Source: an uncultured Paracoccaceae bacterium (GTDB lineage Bacteria > Pseudomonadota > Alphaproteobacteria > Rhodobacterales > Rhodobacteraceae). From it: a stretch of DNA of 64,000 nt. Below, piece by piece: positions 45,861 through 55,015 of the stretch. The notes beneath the pieces were generated by a model. The model was given only the letters and a program-made list of their open reading frames with translations, did no database searches and had not been told where the DNA came from. The stretch lies in the NCBI GenBank assembly GCA_947498645.1, contig CANMKS010000001.1, positions 496,001 to 560,000 on the forward strand, given 5' to 3'. Each line of letters starts with the position of its first letter. Position 1 is the stretch's first letter. The translations under genes were made by a program, and so were the position numbers.

Positions 45861-47807
45861 ATGCGCCTTTCTGCATTATTCACACGGCTGATCGTCTTTC
45901 TCGCGGCAGGTTTCCTGTCCGTTGCGGCCGCGCGCACAACGGTCACAGTGGTCGAAGAACGATCCGTCATGGCGGTGCAGGAAAGCCTTGTAGATCAAGG
46001 GTATGAGTGGGCATCGGTGCTGGGCGACGGGTTGCAGGTAATCCTTGAGGGTGAGGCCCCGACCGAGGCCGTGCGCTTTCGTGCAATCTCGGCCGCGGGC
46101 GGGATGGTGGATGCCAGCCGCGTGATTGACAACCTCTCGGTCAGCGATTCGGCGCAGATCGCACCGCCGGAGTTTGCCGTCGAAATCCTGCGCAATAATG
46201 CGGGCGTTTCGCTGATCGGGCTGATCCCGGCAACAACAAACCGTGAAGCGCTGACCGAACACATCGCCGATATCGCAGATGGATTGCCCGTCGCGGATTT
46301 TCTTGAGGTGGGTGACTATCCCGCGCCCGAAACATGGCAAGCGGCGCTGAACTATTCCCTGCGCGCCCTGGAGATGCTCAGCAAGTCGAAAATCTCGGTC
46401 AATGCGGACCGGGTCAATGTGATTGCACTCTCTGATAGCCCCGAAGAAAAGCGCAGGCTGGAAACGGCATTGGCGCGCAACACACCAGAGGGGGTGCGGC
46501 TGGCAGTACAGATCAATGCGCCGCGGCCAGTGATCTCGCCTTTTATGACACGCTTTACACTGGATGAAGACGGGGCGCGCTTTGACGCCTGCACAGCAGA
46601 CACCAGCGAATCCGTCAGTGCAATTCTGGCGGCGGCATCGGAGGCCGGCTTTAACCAGCGTGCCAACTGCACATTGGCCTTGGGGGCACCATCGCGGACC
46701 TGGGGCAGCGCGGTTGCGCTGGCCATTGGCGCCGTCGACAGCCTGGGTGGCGGGACCGTCACGATCTCGGATACGGATGTGACGCTGACAGCGCCGGTTG
46801 GTACGGGTCAGGCCAGCTTTGACAATGTTGCCGGACGGCTGGAAAACGCCCTGCCTGATGCTTTCGCGCTCAAGGCAATCCTGCCAGAATTGCCGCAGGA
46901 AACCAGCGCCGAAACACCGCAATTCACCGCGACACTCTCGCCCGAGGGTGAGGTACAGCTGCGCGGGCGCGTTCCTGATGAAATCACCAATATGGTCGTC
47001 GCCAACTTTGCCGAAGCCAAATTTGGTCGGCGCAATATCACGATGGGCACACGGGTCGCGGATGATTTGCCTTCGGGCTGGTCTGTGCGGGTTCTGGCCG
47101 GGATTGAAGCGCTGTCAGAGCTGTCCAACGGAGCGGTACTGGTCGAACCCGACCAACTGCAAGTGCGCGGCAACACCGGCAACGAAGAAGCCAGTGCGGC
47201 GATCGCCGGCCTTTTGATCGAAAAGCTGGGACACGGTGCGGATTTTGAGATTGAAGTCGCATACGTTGAGGAACTTGACCCCGTCGCAGGTTTGCCCACG
47301 CCAGAAGAATGCATCGCCCAGATTAATGCCATCAAGGAAGGGCGCAAGATCACCTTTGATCCGGGCTCTGCCGATCTCACAGCGGACACGCAGCCGGTTG
47401 TTGATGACATCGCTGACGTGCTCAAAATCTGCGGTGACCTGCCCATTCGAATTGCGGGTTACACCGACAGTCAGGGGCGTGAAGTCATGAACCAGCAACT
47501 GTCACAGGATCGGGCCAATGCCGTGTTGATGGCGCTCAGCGCACGGCGAGTGCCGATATCGACGTTCGAGGCCATCGGATATGGCGAAGAAGATCCCATC
47601 GCCGACAACGACACCGAAGAAGGCCGCGAGGCCAACCGCCGGATCGAATTCAGCCTGATCCTACCCGAACCGACACCTGAAGAAACGTCGACCCTGGACG
47701 CGATCGCCGAAGAAGCCCCGCTTGATGCCGCAGCCGAAGGAGCCGAAGAAACGGCCCCCGCCGAGGACGCGCAAGAGACGGAAAGTGAAGAGACGGAAAG
47801 CCAATGA
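45861..47807 (+). CDS. OmpA-family protein with BON-like domains
   Basis: This 648-residue protein has a signal peptide (LIVFLAAGFLSVAAA) and repeated BON-like alpha/beta segments at about 35-420, followed by an OmpA peptidoglycan-binding domain at about 490-610. The key residues of that domain are visible in IAGYTDSQGREVMNQQLSQDRA and in GREANRRIEFSLI. The acidic tail after 615 is low complexity. The protein probably sits in the periplasm bound to the cell wall. It overlaps the next gene by four bases (ATGA), so the two form an envelope pair. Confidence 0.88.
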   Translation: MRLSALFTRLIVFLAAGFLSVAAARTTVTVVEERSVMAVQESLVDQGYEWASVLGDGLQVILEGEAPTEAVRFRAISAAGGMVDASRVIDNLSVSDSAQIAPPEFAVEILRNNAGVSLIGLIPATTNREALTEHIADIADGLPVADFLEVGDYPAPETWQAALNYSLRALEMLSKSKISVNADRVNVIALSDSPEEKRRLETALARNTPEGVRLAVQINAPRPVISPFMTRFTLDEDGARFDACTADTSESVSAILAAASEAGFNQRANCTLALGAPSRTWGSAVALAIGAVDSLGGGTVTISDTDVTLTAPVGTGQASFDNVAGRLENALPDAFALKAILPELPQETSAETPQFTATLSPEGEVQLRGRVPDEITNMVVANFAEAKFGRRNITMGTRVADDLPSGWSVRVLAGIEALSELSNGAVLVEPDQLQVRGNTGNEEASAAIAGLLIEKLGHGADFEIEVAYVEELDPVAGLPTPEECIAQINAIKEGRKITFDPGSADLTADTQPVVDDIADVLKICGDLPIRIAGYTDSQGREVMNQQLSQDRANAVLMALSARRVPISTFEAIGYGEEDPIADNDTEEGREANRRIEFSLILPEPTPEETSTLDAIAEEAPLDAAAEGAEETAPAEDAQETESEETESQ

Positions 47808-48130
47808 ATAGAACAGAATTCATCATCGCTACGGCTGTGATCCTCTTTGTGGCCTTTGTGCTGGGATGGTTTGCAAGCTGGCTGGTCAATCGCTTTACGC
47901 GTGTCACCAAGGCCGAAATCGGTGAATTGGACAAAATGGCGCAAGCGCTGCACGAGGCAGAAGAAACCCGCGATCAGGCAATCACCTATCTGCAACAGCG
48001 TGAAGCGGAGATGACAAACCAACTGAGCCAGACCGAGGCCGAGCTGCGCGCGGCCATGGACGGGCTGCGCGAAGCGCGGCGCGAAGCAGAAGAGCTGCGC
48101 GCCTATGTGGAACAGCAAAACGCGGGCTAG
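47804..48130 (+). CDS. Membrane-anchored coiled-coil protein
   Basis: This 108-residue protein has one N-terminal transmembrane helix (IIATAVILFVAFVLGWFASWLV) followed by an Ala/Glu/Arg-rich coiled coil from about residue 40 to the end. No other domain is recognised. Its ATG overlaps the stop of the OmpA-family gene by four bases, and its 3' end overlaps the convergent BKACE gene by four bases. A scaffold role beside the OmpA protein is a context-based guess. Confidence 0.75.
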   Translation: MNRTEFIIATAVILFVAFVLGWFASWLVNRFTRVTKAEIGELDKMAQALHEAEETRDQAITYLQQREAEMTNQLSQTEAELRAAMDGLREARREAEELRAYVEQQNAG

Positions 48131-48957
48131 GTCGGGCGCAACCCAAGGATTCTGCGCGCCATGGTGGGATCGGCCACGGGACGCGCATACCGCGCGCAAA
48201 GCTCTGCTGCCCGGATCACCAAAGCCGCATTGGACGGGGCCAGCGTATCACGATCCAGGCGCACATTGTCCTCTAACCCTGTGCGCACATGGCCGCCGGC
48301 GCGGATCGCCCATTCGTTCAACTTGATCTGATTTGGCCCAATGCCTGCGGCGCACCAGGGTGCACCGGGCAGCAGCCTGTTCACGGTTTCGACATAAAAA
48401 TCAAACACCGCACGATCAGCTGGCATCGCGTATTTGATCCCCATCACAAACTGTATGTAGGGCATATCCCTGATCTCGCCCCGTTCATGCATCGCAACCG
48501 CCTGAAAGATATGTGACAGATCAAACGCCTCAATCTCGGGCTTGATGTCATGGGTAATCATCTCGGACGCAAGCCATTTGATCAGGTCGGGCGGGTTCTC
48601 ATAAACTCGCGTGGGAAAGTTATTCGACCCAACGGCAAGTGATGCCATGTCCGGACACAATGGCAACATGCCACCGCGTTCACTACCCGCGCCCGAGCGG
48701 CCACCTGTGGAGAATTGGATGATCATACCGGGGCAGTGTTTGGTGACACCCTCTTTCAGGGCTGCGAATCTATCCGGATCACTCGACGGGGTTCCGTCAT
48801 CGTTGCGCACATGGGCATGACAGATGGCGGCGCCTGCCTCAAAGGCGGCATGGGTGCTTTCGATCTGCTCGCTGACTGTGACAGGCAAGGCAGGATTGTC
48901 CGCCTTTGTAGGGACAGAGCCGGTGATGGCAACACATATGATGCAGGGTTGGGTCAG
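48127..48957 (-). CDS. BKACE family enzyme (3-keto-5-aminohexanoate cleavage-like)
   Basis: This 276-residue TIM-barrel enzyme condenses beta-keto acids with acetyl-CoA and cleaves them. ICHAHVRNDDG carries the two metal-binding His and QFSTGGRSG the substrate loop. The family N-terminus (TQPCIICVAITGSVPTKADNP) lies upstream of the first ATG/GTG/TTG in frame, and stops occur just above it. The only reasonable start is a CTG at 48955-48957, which overlaps the stop of the previous gene as CTGA, like an ATGA junction. A start at 48888 would delete a conserved strand. The substrate is not known. Confidence 0.85.
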   Translation of the reverse strand: MTQPCIICVAITGSVPTKADNPALPVTVSEQIESTHAAFEAGAAICHAHVRNDDGTPSSDPDRFAALKEGVTKHCPGMIIQFSTGGRSGAGSERGGMLPLCPDMASLAVGSNNFPTRVYENPPDLIKWLASEMITHDIKPEIEAFDLSHIFQAVAMHERGEIRDMPYIQFVMGIKYAMPADRAVFDFYVETVNRLLPGAPWCAAGIGPNQIKLNEWAIRAGGHVRTGLEDNVRLDRDTLAPSNAALVIRAAELCARYARPVADPTMARRILGLRPT

Positions 48958-49904
48958 GGGCGTGGCGCCGCGGCACGCCGCAGCCTATCATTGATGGCCG
49001 CGCCCAGCCCGTGATCGGGAATGGGAGATACGGCGATTGCATTGGCCCCCATCCTATCAAGCTCATGCAGGCAGGCAAAGAGGCGGGCGGCGGCCTCGGT
49101 CAGATCGCCGGAGGGCGACAGGTTCAGCGCAGCATCAACCGGACCAAAACCCAGCAGAACTTCGCCCTCTTTGGCGTAAGGTGCGTTTAAACGCACCTTA
49201 CCTTGCGGCGCGTAATGTGATGCCAACTGACCTGGTGCTGTCGGCACGGCCGGGTCCGCCGACTTAACCAAAGGCGCGGCAAGACAGGCCTCAATCGCCT
49301 CTGCCGGAATACCGCCGTCACGCAACAGCGTGGGCGCATCCACGCAAGAAACAATTGTTGATTCCAGACCAACCGGGCAATCCCCGCCATCGACAACAGC
49401 ATCAATCGCATCGCCCAGACCGGCGACGACATGGGCAGCCGTCGTCGGACTGACACGGCCCGAAGGGTTGGCGGATGGGGCGGCGACCGGCCCGTCAAAT
49501 GCCTCAAGCAATGCCCTTGCCACACCATGATCCGGCACGCGCACTGCCAATGTGTCCAACCCGGCGGTGACGAGTTTGGACACCGCGGCACCGGGCTTCA
49601 GCGGCAAGACTAGCGTCAGGGCGCCGGGCCAGAATGCACCAGCCAAACGGCGCGCCTCATCATTGAACACGCAGTAGCGTTCTGCCGTCTCTACATCTGG
49701 CACATGCACAATCAGCGGGTTGAAGCTGGGGCGCCCTTTGGCCGCATAAATTGCAGCCACGGCGGTATCATTGCGGGCATCCGCACCCAGGCCATAAACC
49801 GTCTCGGTCGGGAACGACACCAACCCGCCCTGCCGCAAAATCGCGGCAGCCTCGGCCAGTCCGGCGGCATCAGATGACAGCTTGCGCAGTGGTTTGGTGT
49901 TCAT
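48954..49904 (-). CDS. L-threonylcarbamoyladenylate synthase (Sua5/TsaC)
   Basis: This 316-residue enzyme makes threonylcarbamoyl-AMP for the t6A37 modification of ANN-decoding tRNAs. It has the YrdC domain: GLVSFPTETVYGLGADA, KGRPSFNPLIVHV and PVAAPSANPSGRVSPTT. A C-terminal Sua5 domain follows from about residue 210. The start at 49904 gives the family N-terminus; an ATG at 49934 is possible. Its stop is shared with the CTG start of the BKACE gene. It is divergent from the acyl-CoA dehydrogenase gene. Confidence 0.93.
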   Translation of the reverse strand: MNTKPLRKLSSDAAGLAEAAAILRQGGLVSFPTETVYGLGADARNDTAVAAIYAAKGRPSFNPLIVHVPDVETAERYCVFNDEARRLAGAFWPGALTLVLPLKPGAAVSKLVTAGLDTLAVRVPDHGVARALLEAFDGPVAAPSANPSGRVSPTTAAHVVAGLGDAIDAVVDGGDCPVGLESTIVSCVDAPTLLRDGGIPAEAIEACLAAPLVKSADPAVPTAPGQLASHYAPQGKVRLNAPYAKEGEVLLGFGPVDAALNLSPSGDLTEAAARLFACLHELDRMGANAIAVSPIPDHGLGAAINDRLRRAAAPRP

Positions 49905-50019
49905 GACGTGGCGTTTTGGTTGATGGGGTGACATGCTCAGATAGGTTAGGCCGCAATTGATGTTGCATAGCCGTGATATCGGCCCTTGCCAAGTTGCTGG
50001 ACAATTCGGAGTTACACCA

Positions 50020-51723
50020 ATGCCTTATCGCGCACCTGTCGACGATTTCAGCTTTCTGATGGACAATGTTGTCGGCTTTTCCCAAGTCGCAGCAACAGAC
50101 CGCTTTGCCGAAGCGACGCCAGACATGACCCACGCAATCCTGACCGAGGCCGCGAAACTGGCCCAAGAGGTGATTGCTCCGCTCAACCGCGCGGGCGATC
50201 TGCACCCCGCGCATCTGGAAAACGGCGTTGTGCGTACCTCGCCCGGTTTTGCCGAAGGCTACACAGCAATTGCCGAAGGTGGCTGGGTCGGCATGTCGGC
50301 CTCTCCCGAGGTGGGCGGTTTGGGATTGCCCATGACACTGACCACGACCGTGAACGAAATGTTGGCCAGTGCGTGCCTGTCACTGCAACTCAGCCCCTTG
50401 ATGACCCAGGGCCAGATCGAGGCGCTGGAACACCACGCATCTGACGCGATCAAGGATCTATACATCCCGAAACTGGTTTCGGGCGAATGGTGCGGCACCA
50501 TGAACCTGACCGAACCGCAGGCCGGGTCCGATGTGGGCGCGTTGCGCACAAAAGCCGAGCCCAATGGCGACGGGACCTATGCCATTACCGGGCAGAAGAT
50601 CTTTATCAGCTGGGGAGACAATGATTTCAGCGAAAACATCTGCCACCTTGTGCTGGCCCGTCTGCCAGATGGGGTGGATGGCACCAAGGGGATCAGCTTG
50701 TTCATGGTCCCCAAGATCATCCCCGACGCCAATGGCAACCTTGGTGCCAAAAACGACCTGCGGGTTGTCAGCCTAGAACACAAGATGGGCCTGCATGGGT
50801 CGCCGACGGCGGTAATGGAATACGCGGGTGCGACAGGGTGGTTGATCGGCAAGGAACATGGCGGCATGGCGGCGATGTTCACCATGATGAACAACGCCCG
50901 CCTTGGCGTGGCCGTGCAAGGTGTCGGTGTTGCCGAAGGTGCATTGCAACACGCATTGACCTACGCACAGGACCGCAAACAGGGCAAGGCTCCCGGCAGT
51001 GGCAGCATCATTGAACACGCCGACGTGCGCCGTATGCTGACGACGATGAAGGCCGACACCTACGCCGCCCGCGCAATCACCCTGATGAATGCCGTCGCCA
51101 TCGACATGGCAACCGCCACCGATGATGCGGGCTGGAAGGCACGTGCCGCGTTTCTGACACCGATCGGCAAGGCGTTTTGCTCCGATATCGGCGGCGAAGT
51201 CTCTGCCATGGGCATTCAGGTGCATGGTGGTATGGGCTTTATCGAAGAAACCGGCGCCGCCCAATACGCCCGTGATGTGCGTGTAACCACAATCTACGAA
51301 GGCACCAACGGCATACAGGCGATGGACCTTGTTGCGCGCAAGCTGATGGACGGTGGCGAGGCCGCGTTCCGCCTGCTGGAAGAGATCGAACAGGGGGCAG
51401 AGACAGCCAAAGCCAAACACCCCGAACTGGCCGAGGCCGTCTGGCAATCCGCAGAAACCCTGCGCGAAGCGACCGAATGGCTGGTCAGCCGCGATGACCT
51501 GAACGACCGCTTTGCAGGTGCTGTGCCTTACCTGCGCGCCTTTGCCCGCGTGCTGGGCGGGCATGTGCATCTGACAAGTGCCGTGGCCGGCGATGCCACC
51601 CGGCGCAAGCTTGCGACGTTCTACATCAAACGACTGCTGCCCGAACATGTCGGTCTGCTGGCCCATACACGCGAAGGGGCTGACGATCTGATGGCCATCT
51701 CCGCGGATGAGCTTGCCGCGTAA
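50020..51723 (+). CDS. Acyl-CoA dehydrogenase, DmdC-like
   Basis: This 567-residue flavoenzyme has an N-terminal extension (PYRAPVDDFSFLMDNVVGF) and C-terminal addition characteristic of the 3-methylmercaptopropionyl-CoA dehydrogenase branch. MNLTEPQAGSDVGALRT is the FAD/substrate signature, VTTIYEGTNGIQAMDLVARK holds the catalytic-base region and GGMGFIEETG is conserved. GGAG precedes the ATG at 50020. The DmdC assignment is from architecture only; longer fatty acyl-CoA is an alternative. The next gene starts within its stop (TAATG). Confidence 0.88.
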   Translation: MPYRAPVDDFSFLMDNVVGFSQVAATDRFAEATPDMTHAILTEAAKLAQEVIAPLNRAGDLHPAHLENGVVRTSPGFAEGYTAIAEGGWVGMSASPEVGGLGLPMTLTTTVNEMLASACLSLQLSPLMTQGQIEALEHHASDAIKDLYIPKLVSGEWCGTMNLTEPQAGSDVGALRTKAEPNGDGTYAITGQKIFISWGDNDFSENICHLVLARLPDGVDGTKGISLFMVPKIIPDANGNLGAKNDLRVVSLEHKMGLHGSPTAVMEYAGATGWLIGKEHGGMAAMFTMMNNARLGVAVQGVGVAEGALQHALTYAQDRKQGKAPGSGSIIEHADVRRMLTTMKADTYAARAITLMNAVAIDMATATDDAGWKARAAFLTPIGKAFCSDIGGEVSAMGIQVHGGMGFIEETGAAQYARDVRVTTIYEGTNGIQAMDLVARKLMDGGEAAFRLLEEIEQGAETAKAKHPELAEAVWQSAETLREATEWLVSRDDLNDRFAGAVPYLRAFARVLGGHVHLTSAVAGDATRRKLATFYIKRLLPEHVGLLAHTREGADDLMAISADELAA

Positions 51724-52760
51724 TGGCTGACGGAACCACTGGCATCCGCTACCCTTTTGCTGATGCCCCCGCAGAAGGCCAAGCAACCGAAATCGCGCCA
51801 GGCATTCTGTGGATGCGTCTGCCGCTGCCGATGGCGCTTGATCATGTGAATGTCTATGCGCTGGATGATGGTGACACCTGGACAGTGATCGACACAGGCT
51901 TTGCCTCCAAACGCAGCCGCGCAATCTGGACCAAACTGCTGGATGGACCGCTGGCTGGTAAGCCTGTGGGCCGTGTGGTGGTGACACATCACCACCCTGA
52001 TCACGTCGGTTTGGCGGGTTGGTTCATGGAAAATGGCGCGTCCCTCGCGATGCCCCGCACTGGCTGGCTCATGGCGCGGATGCTGACGCTGGACGTGCAG
52101 GAGGTACCAAATGCCGAGGCGCTGACGTTCTATCGGCGCGCAGGCATGGACCCGGACGTGTTTGAAAAACGGCGCACCGAAAGGCCATTTAACTCTGCCG
52201 ATTGCGTCGTCCCCCTGCCCCTTGGCTACACCCGCCTGATCGATGGTGGCGAAATCACCATGGGCGGGCGTGTATGGGACATCCGCATGGGCGGCGGTCA
52301 TGCGCCGGAACATGCGACATTCTGGAGCCGCGATAACCATCTGGTCATCGGTGGCGACCAGCTGCTGCCCTCTATCAGCCCCAATCTGGGCGTCTACCCA
52401 ACGGAACCTGACGCCGATCCGGTCACGGACTGGCTGCACTCCTGCGCCCATTTCCAGAGTTTTGCCCAAGGCGGCCACCTTGTTCTTTGCGGTCACAAGC
52501 TGCCGTTTACGGGGTTACCCACCCGCCTGCGTCAACTGATCGACAATCACCACGGCGCGTTGGCCCGCCTGCTCGATCACCTATCTGAACCGCGCAGTGC
52601 AGGCGAATGTTTCCTGCCGCTGTTCAAGCGCAATATCAGTGGCGGCGAATACGGGCTTGCCCTGGTCGAGGCTGTGGCCCACCTGAACCATCTGCACCAG
52701 TCAGGTCAGGCCACACGCCACCTGCGCGACGACGGTGCATGGGTATTCGAGGCAATCTAG
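51723..52760 (+). CDS. MBL-fold metallo-hydrolase
   Basis: This 345-residue protein has a metallo-beta-lactamase core with THHHPDHVGLAGW (HxHxDH) and further ligands in MGGGHAPEHATFW and VIGGDQLLPSISPNL. A helical C-terminal domain of about 100 residues follows, as in some thioesterase-like members. The ATG shares one base with the stop of the acyl-CoA dehydrogenase gene, suggesting a joint catabolic role such as thioester hydrolysis. The specific substrate is unknown. It is convergent with a glutamine amidotransferase gene, overlapping by four bases. Confidence 0.87.
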   Translation: MADGTTGIRYPFADAPAEGQATEIAPGILWMRLPLPMALDHVNVYALDDGDTWTVIDTGFASKRSRAIWTKLLDGPLAGKPVGRVVVTHHHPDHVGLAGWFMENGASLAMPRTGWLMARMLTLDVQEVPNAEALTFYRRAGMDPDVFEKRRTERPFNSADCVVPLPLGYTRLIDGGEITMGGRVWDIRMGGGHAPEHATFWSRDNHLVIGGDQLLPSISPNLGVYPTEPDADPVTDWLHSCAHFQSFAQGGHLVLCGHKLPFTGLPTRLRQLIDNHHGALARLLDHLSEPRSAGECFLPLFKRNISGGEYGLALVEAVAHLNHLHQSGQATRHLRDDGAWVFEAI

Positions 52761-53530
52761 GCTGCCTGCACGGCATCCAAAGGCTGCATTGTAAAGCCGT
52801 CAACAGTCACCCGGCAAATCGTGTCTTGCGGGATTTCTGTCCAGCGGTCTGCCACACCGCACAGCGGCTCTGACGCGACAGCGCGCCCGCCATTGTCCAA
52901 CACCCCCGACACATATAGCGTCGGCGCGGGGCCGGTGGATGCATGACGAAAAGCATAAAGCGTCTGACCATCCGAAAAGGCCGAGGACCATTTCACCGGC
53001 GCACCAGGTTCTGCGGCCCCAATTTCGGCCAATGTAGCAATGATCGCCGCCTGCGGATCATCATCCAGCCCGTTGGCCAGCATCGTCAGAAAGATCATCT
53101 CGCTGTCGGTGGTGCCGCGGCGCACCTCGAACAAATCATCCGGCAGCGCATTCAGCATCCGGCGGCGGATGGTGCGGAAATGCGGAATTTGCCCGTTGTG
53201 ACAAAACGACCAGCGGCCATGCGTGAACGGATGGCAGTTGGCGCGGCTCGTTTCACCCACGGTTGAGGCACGGATGTGCGCGATGAAATGATGCGACCGC
53301 ACCATGCGGCACAGGTTCGTCAGGTTGTCATCGGCCCATGCGGGCAGGACGTCGCGGTAAAGACCCAAATCGCCATTAGGGCCGTACCAGCTGATGCCAA
53401 AACCATCGCCGTTTACGGCCAGCTTGGACTCGCTCGCGTGCTGGCTTTGCTCCAGCAAGGAATGCGCGGGGCGCACGACAATATTCTCAAGTGGGATCTC
53501 AGGGCCGGTATAGGCGGCGATCCGACACAT
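52757..53530 (-). CDS. Class II glutamine amidotransferase (YafJ-like)
   Basis: This 257-residue protein begins MCRIAAYTG; after Met removal Cys2 becomes the N-terminal nucleophile. GDGFGISWYGP, HIRASTVGETSRANCHPF and WSFCHNGQIPHF form the Ntn-hydrolase core. TTDSEMIFLTML is also conserved. It is a stand-alone glutaminase of the YafJ/EgtC type with no synthase domain. The acceptor is unknown. Its start overlaps the stop of the upstream DUF6356 gene by one base. Confidence 0.85.
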   Translation of the reverse strand: MCRIAAYTGPEIPLENIVVRPAHSLLEQSQHASESKLAVNGDGFGISWYGPNGDLGLYRDVLPAWADDNLTNLCRMVRSHHFIAHIRASTVGETSRANCHPFTHGRWSFCHNGQIPHFRTIRRRMLNALPDDLFEVRRGTTDSEMIFLTMLANGLDDDPQAAIIATLAEIGAAEPGAPVKWSSAFSDGQTLYAFRHASTGPAPTLYVSGVLDNGGRAVASEPLCGVADRWTEIPQDTICRVTVDGFTMQPLDAVQAA

Positions 53531-53769
53531 CAGTGGCGGCTTTCAATCCGGGCGTGCAGACGCTTCAGGATACGGCTGGCCGTCGTTTCACAAAGCGCCG
53601 GAACGATCGCATGGATCAGCGCGGCAACAGCCGCGACACCCAACCAGAATGCAAAGCCGAAAGCAAAGCGCATATGAGCAAAATAGCTCTCGTTCACCGT
53701 TGCAGGATGATCAAGGAACAATGTGGCAAAGATGTTGCTGCGGTTTGGTTGCTGTGATGCGTCTGACAT
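53530..53769 (-). CDS. DUF6356 family protein
   Basis: This 79-residue protein has an N-terminal NIFATLFLDHPATVNESYFAHMRFAF segment typical of DUF6356, followed by a single hydrophobic helix (FAFWLGVAAVAALIHAIVPAL) and a basic tail. Its function is unknown. It is the first gene of a two-gene unit with the glutamine amidotransferase and diverges from the Lrp-type gene across a 101-base regulatory gap. Confidence 0.75.
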   Translation of the reverse strand: MSDASQQPNRSNIFATLFLDHPATVNESYFAHMRFAFGFAFWLGVAAVAALIHAIVPALCETTASRILKRLHARIESRH

Positions 53770-53785
53770 GGGGTGCTCCTGTTGC

Positions 53786-53860
53786 TTTGGGACAAACTAC
53801 ACGGAACAGAGCCTAAATTTATCCCAAACGTTATTGCATAACCATCAATATTTGGGATAA
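53786..53860. promoter_or_regulatory. Three phased Lrp-type boxes
   Basis: TTTGGGACAA (53786-53795), TTATCCCAAA (53819-53828, inverted) and TTTGGGATAA (53851-53860) are the same box, the last two perfect inverses and the first differing by one base. Starts are 33 and 32 bases apart, about three helical turns. They fill the gap between divergent genes, suggesting cooperative binding by the adjacent Lrp/AsnC protein. Confidence 0.65.
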
Positions 53861-53870
53861 TTTCTCATTC

Positions 53871-54332
53871 ATGGACTATCAGATCGACAAAACAGACCGC
53901 GCAATCCTGCGATTGCTACAAAAAGATGCCAGCCTCTCGGTGGATGACGTCAGCAATGCGGTAAACCTGTCGCGCAACGCTTGCTGGCGGCGGATCAAGG
54001 CGATGGAGGCATCGGGCGTGATCACCGCCCGTGTGGCCCTTGTTGATCCGGCCCATGTGGGCGTGCCGCTGACGGCGATGGTGCTAATCAGGACCAACGC
54101 ACATGACGGCAACTGGCTCAAGGAATTTCAAGCAACATTGCATAGCTTCCCAGAGGTGGTCGGCGCATACCGCATGACCGGTGACTTGGATTATGTGCTG
54201 CGCGTGCGTGTTGCTGACGTGCCCGCATATGATGCGTTCTACAAACGGCTGACATCACGGATTTCTGTCTCGGACATTTCAGCAAGTTTCGTTATGGAGG
54301 AAATCAAAGAAACAACCGCGGTGCCACTATGA
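53871..54332 (+). CDS. Lrp/AsnC-family transcriptional regulator
   Basis: This 153-residue protein has the Lrp winged helix (DKTDRAILRLLQKDASLSVDDVSNAVNLSRNACWRRIKAMEASGVI) and a RAM effector domain of about 85 residues with GAYRMTGDLDYVLRVRVADV. Proteins of this type bind amino acids and assemble on phased sites. No ribosome site is visible before the ATG. Three phased boxes lie directly upstream. It is coupled by ATGA to a DUF6173 gene. The ligand is unknown. Confidence 0.9.
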   Translation: MDYQIDKTDRAILRLLQKDASLSVDDVSNAVNLSRNACWRRIKAMEASGVITARVALVDPAHVGVPLTAMVLIRTNAHDGNWLKEFQATLHSFPEVVGAYRMTGDLDYVLRVRVADVPAYDAFYKRLTSRISVSDISASFVMEEIKETTAVPL

Positions 54333-54808
54333 CCGAAACCAAGATGCAAATTGATACCTCTGCAGAGGTATTGGAAAACGATATTCTGCCAAAAACTCGC
54401 GAGGTGCACACCGACCCCGACGCGCCCTGCGTCTCTGAAACGGCCTTGCCCAAGGCACTGGTCGAGCCTTCGAACAAGAAAAGCCCTGCACAATGGGCCT
54501 ATGAGCGGATCATCCTCTACATCCAGAATTTCGAAAAGCAGCTTGATAATGATCACGAGGTTGGACTGGGCCTTGCGGGCGGCAACACCGGTGTGATCCG
54601 CATCGAAGGATTGGGCTATTACGACCCCGATATCATCACCTACTACGGCGTGAATGAGGCCGGGGCAAAAACCCAACTGATCCAGCACGTCAGTCAGTTG
54701 AATGTCTCGTTGATCGCCAGCCCCAAGCATATCGATCAGCCCGAACCCAAGCGGATCGGGTTCCGGCTTGCCACAGCTTTGGAACGAGATGAAGATGTGA
54801 CCGCCTGA
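54329..54808 (+). CDS. DUF6173 family protein
   Basis: This 159-residue soluble protein has an N-terminal variable part (1-45) and a conserved domain beginning KKSPAQWAYERIILYIQNFEKQLDNDHEVGLGLAGGN and continuing through ITYYGVNEAGAKTQLIQHVSQLNVSLIASPK. It matches DUF6173, of unknown function. Its ATG overlaps the stop of the Lrp-type gene by four bases. The following gene is a small oxidase subunit. Confidence 0.75.
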   Translation: MTETKMQIDTSAEVLENDILPKTREVHTDPDAPCVSETALPKALVEPSNKKSPAQWAYERIILYIQNFEKQLDNDHEVGLGLAGGNTGVIRIEGLGYYDPDIITYYGVNEAGAKTQLIQHVSQLNVSLIASPKHIDQPEPKRIGFRLATALERDEDVTA

Positions 54809-54874
54809 CCGGGTGACAGCACCGCGTGAATCATCTATGCGATACATCAAATTGAATGACGAAGGAGCCTGACA

Positions 54875-55009
54875 ATGGCTGAATACAAGCACGGCGAGAT
54901 GGACACATCCGTTCAAGAGAAGACCTTTGAAGGCTTCATGAGCATGACCACCAAGGCGACGATCGGGATCATCGTCTTTCTAATCTTCCTTGCGCTGATC
55001 GCCGTTTAA
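54875..55009 (+). CDS. aa3-type cytochrome c oxidase subunit IV
   Basis: This 44-residue peptide, encoded between an ideal ribosome site (GAAGGAG) at 54863 and a TAA at 55009, reads MAEYKHGEMDTSVQEKTFEGF followed by one transmembrane helix (ATIGIIVFLIFLALIAV). It matches the bacterial aa3 oxidase subunit IV family of alphaproteobacteria, a single-helix accessory subunit. The other oxidase genes are not in the window. The next gene starts seven bases downstream. Confidence 0.85.
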   Translation: MAEYKHGEMDTSVQEKTFEGFMSMTTKATIGIIVFLIFLALIAV

Positions 55010-55015
55010 TCTTCG

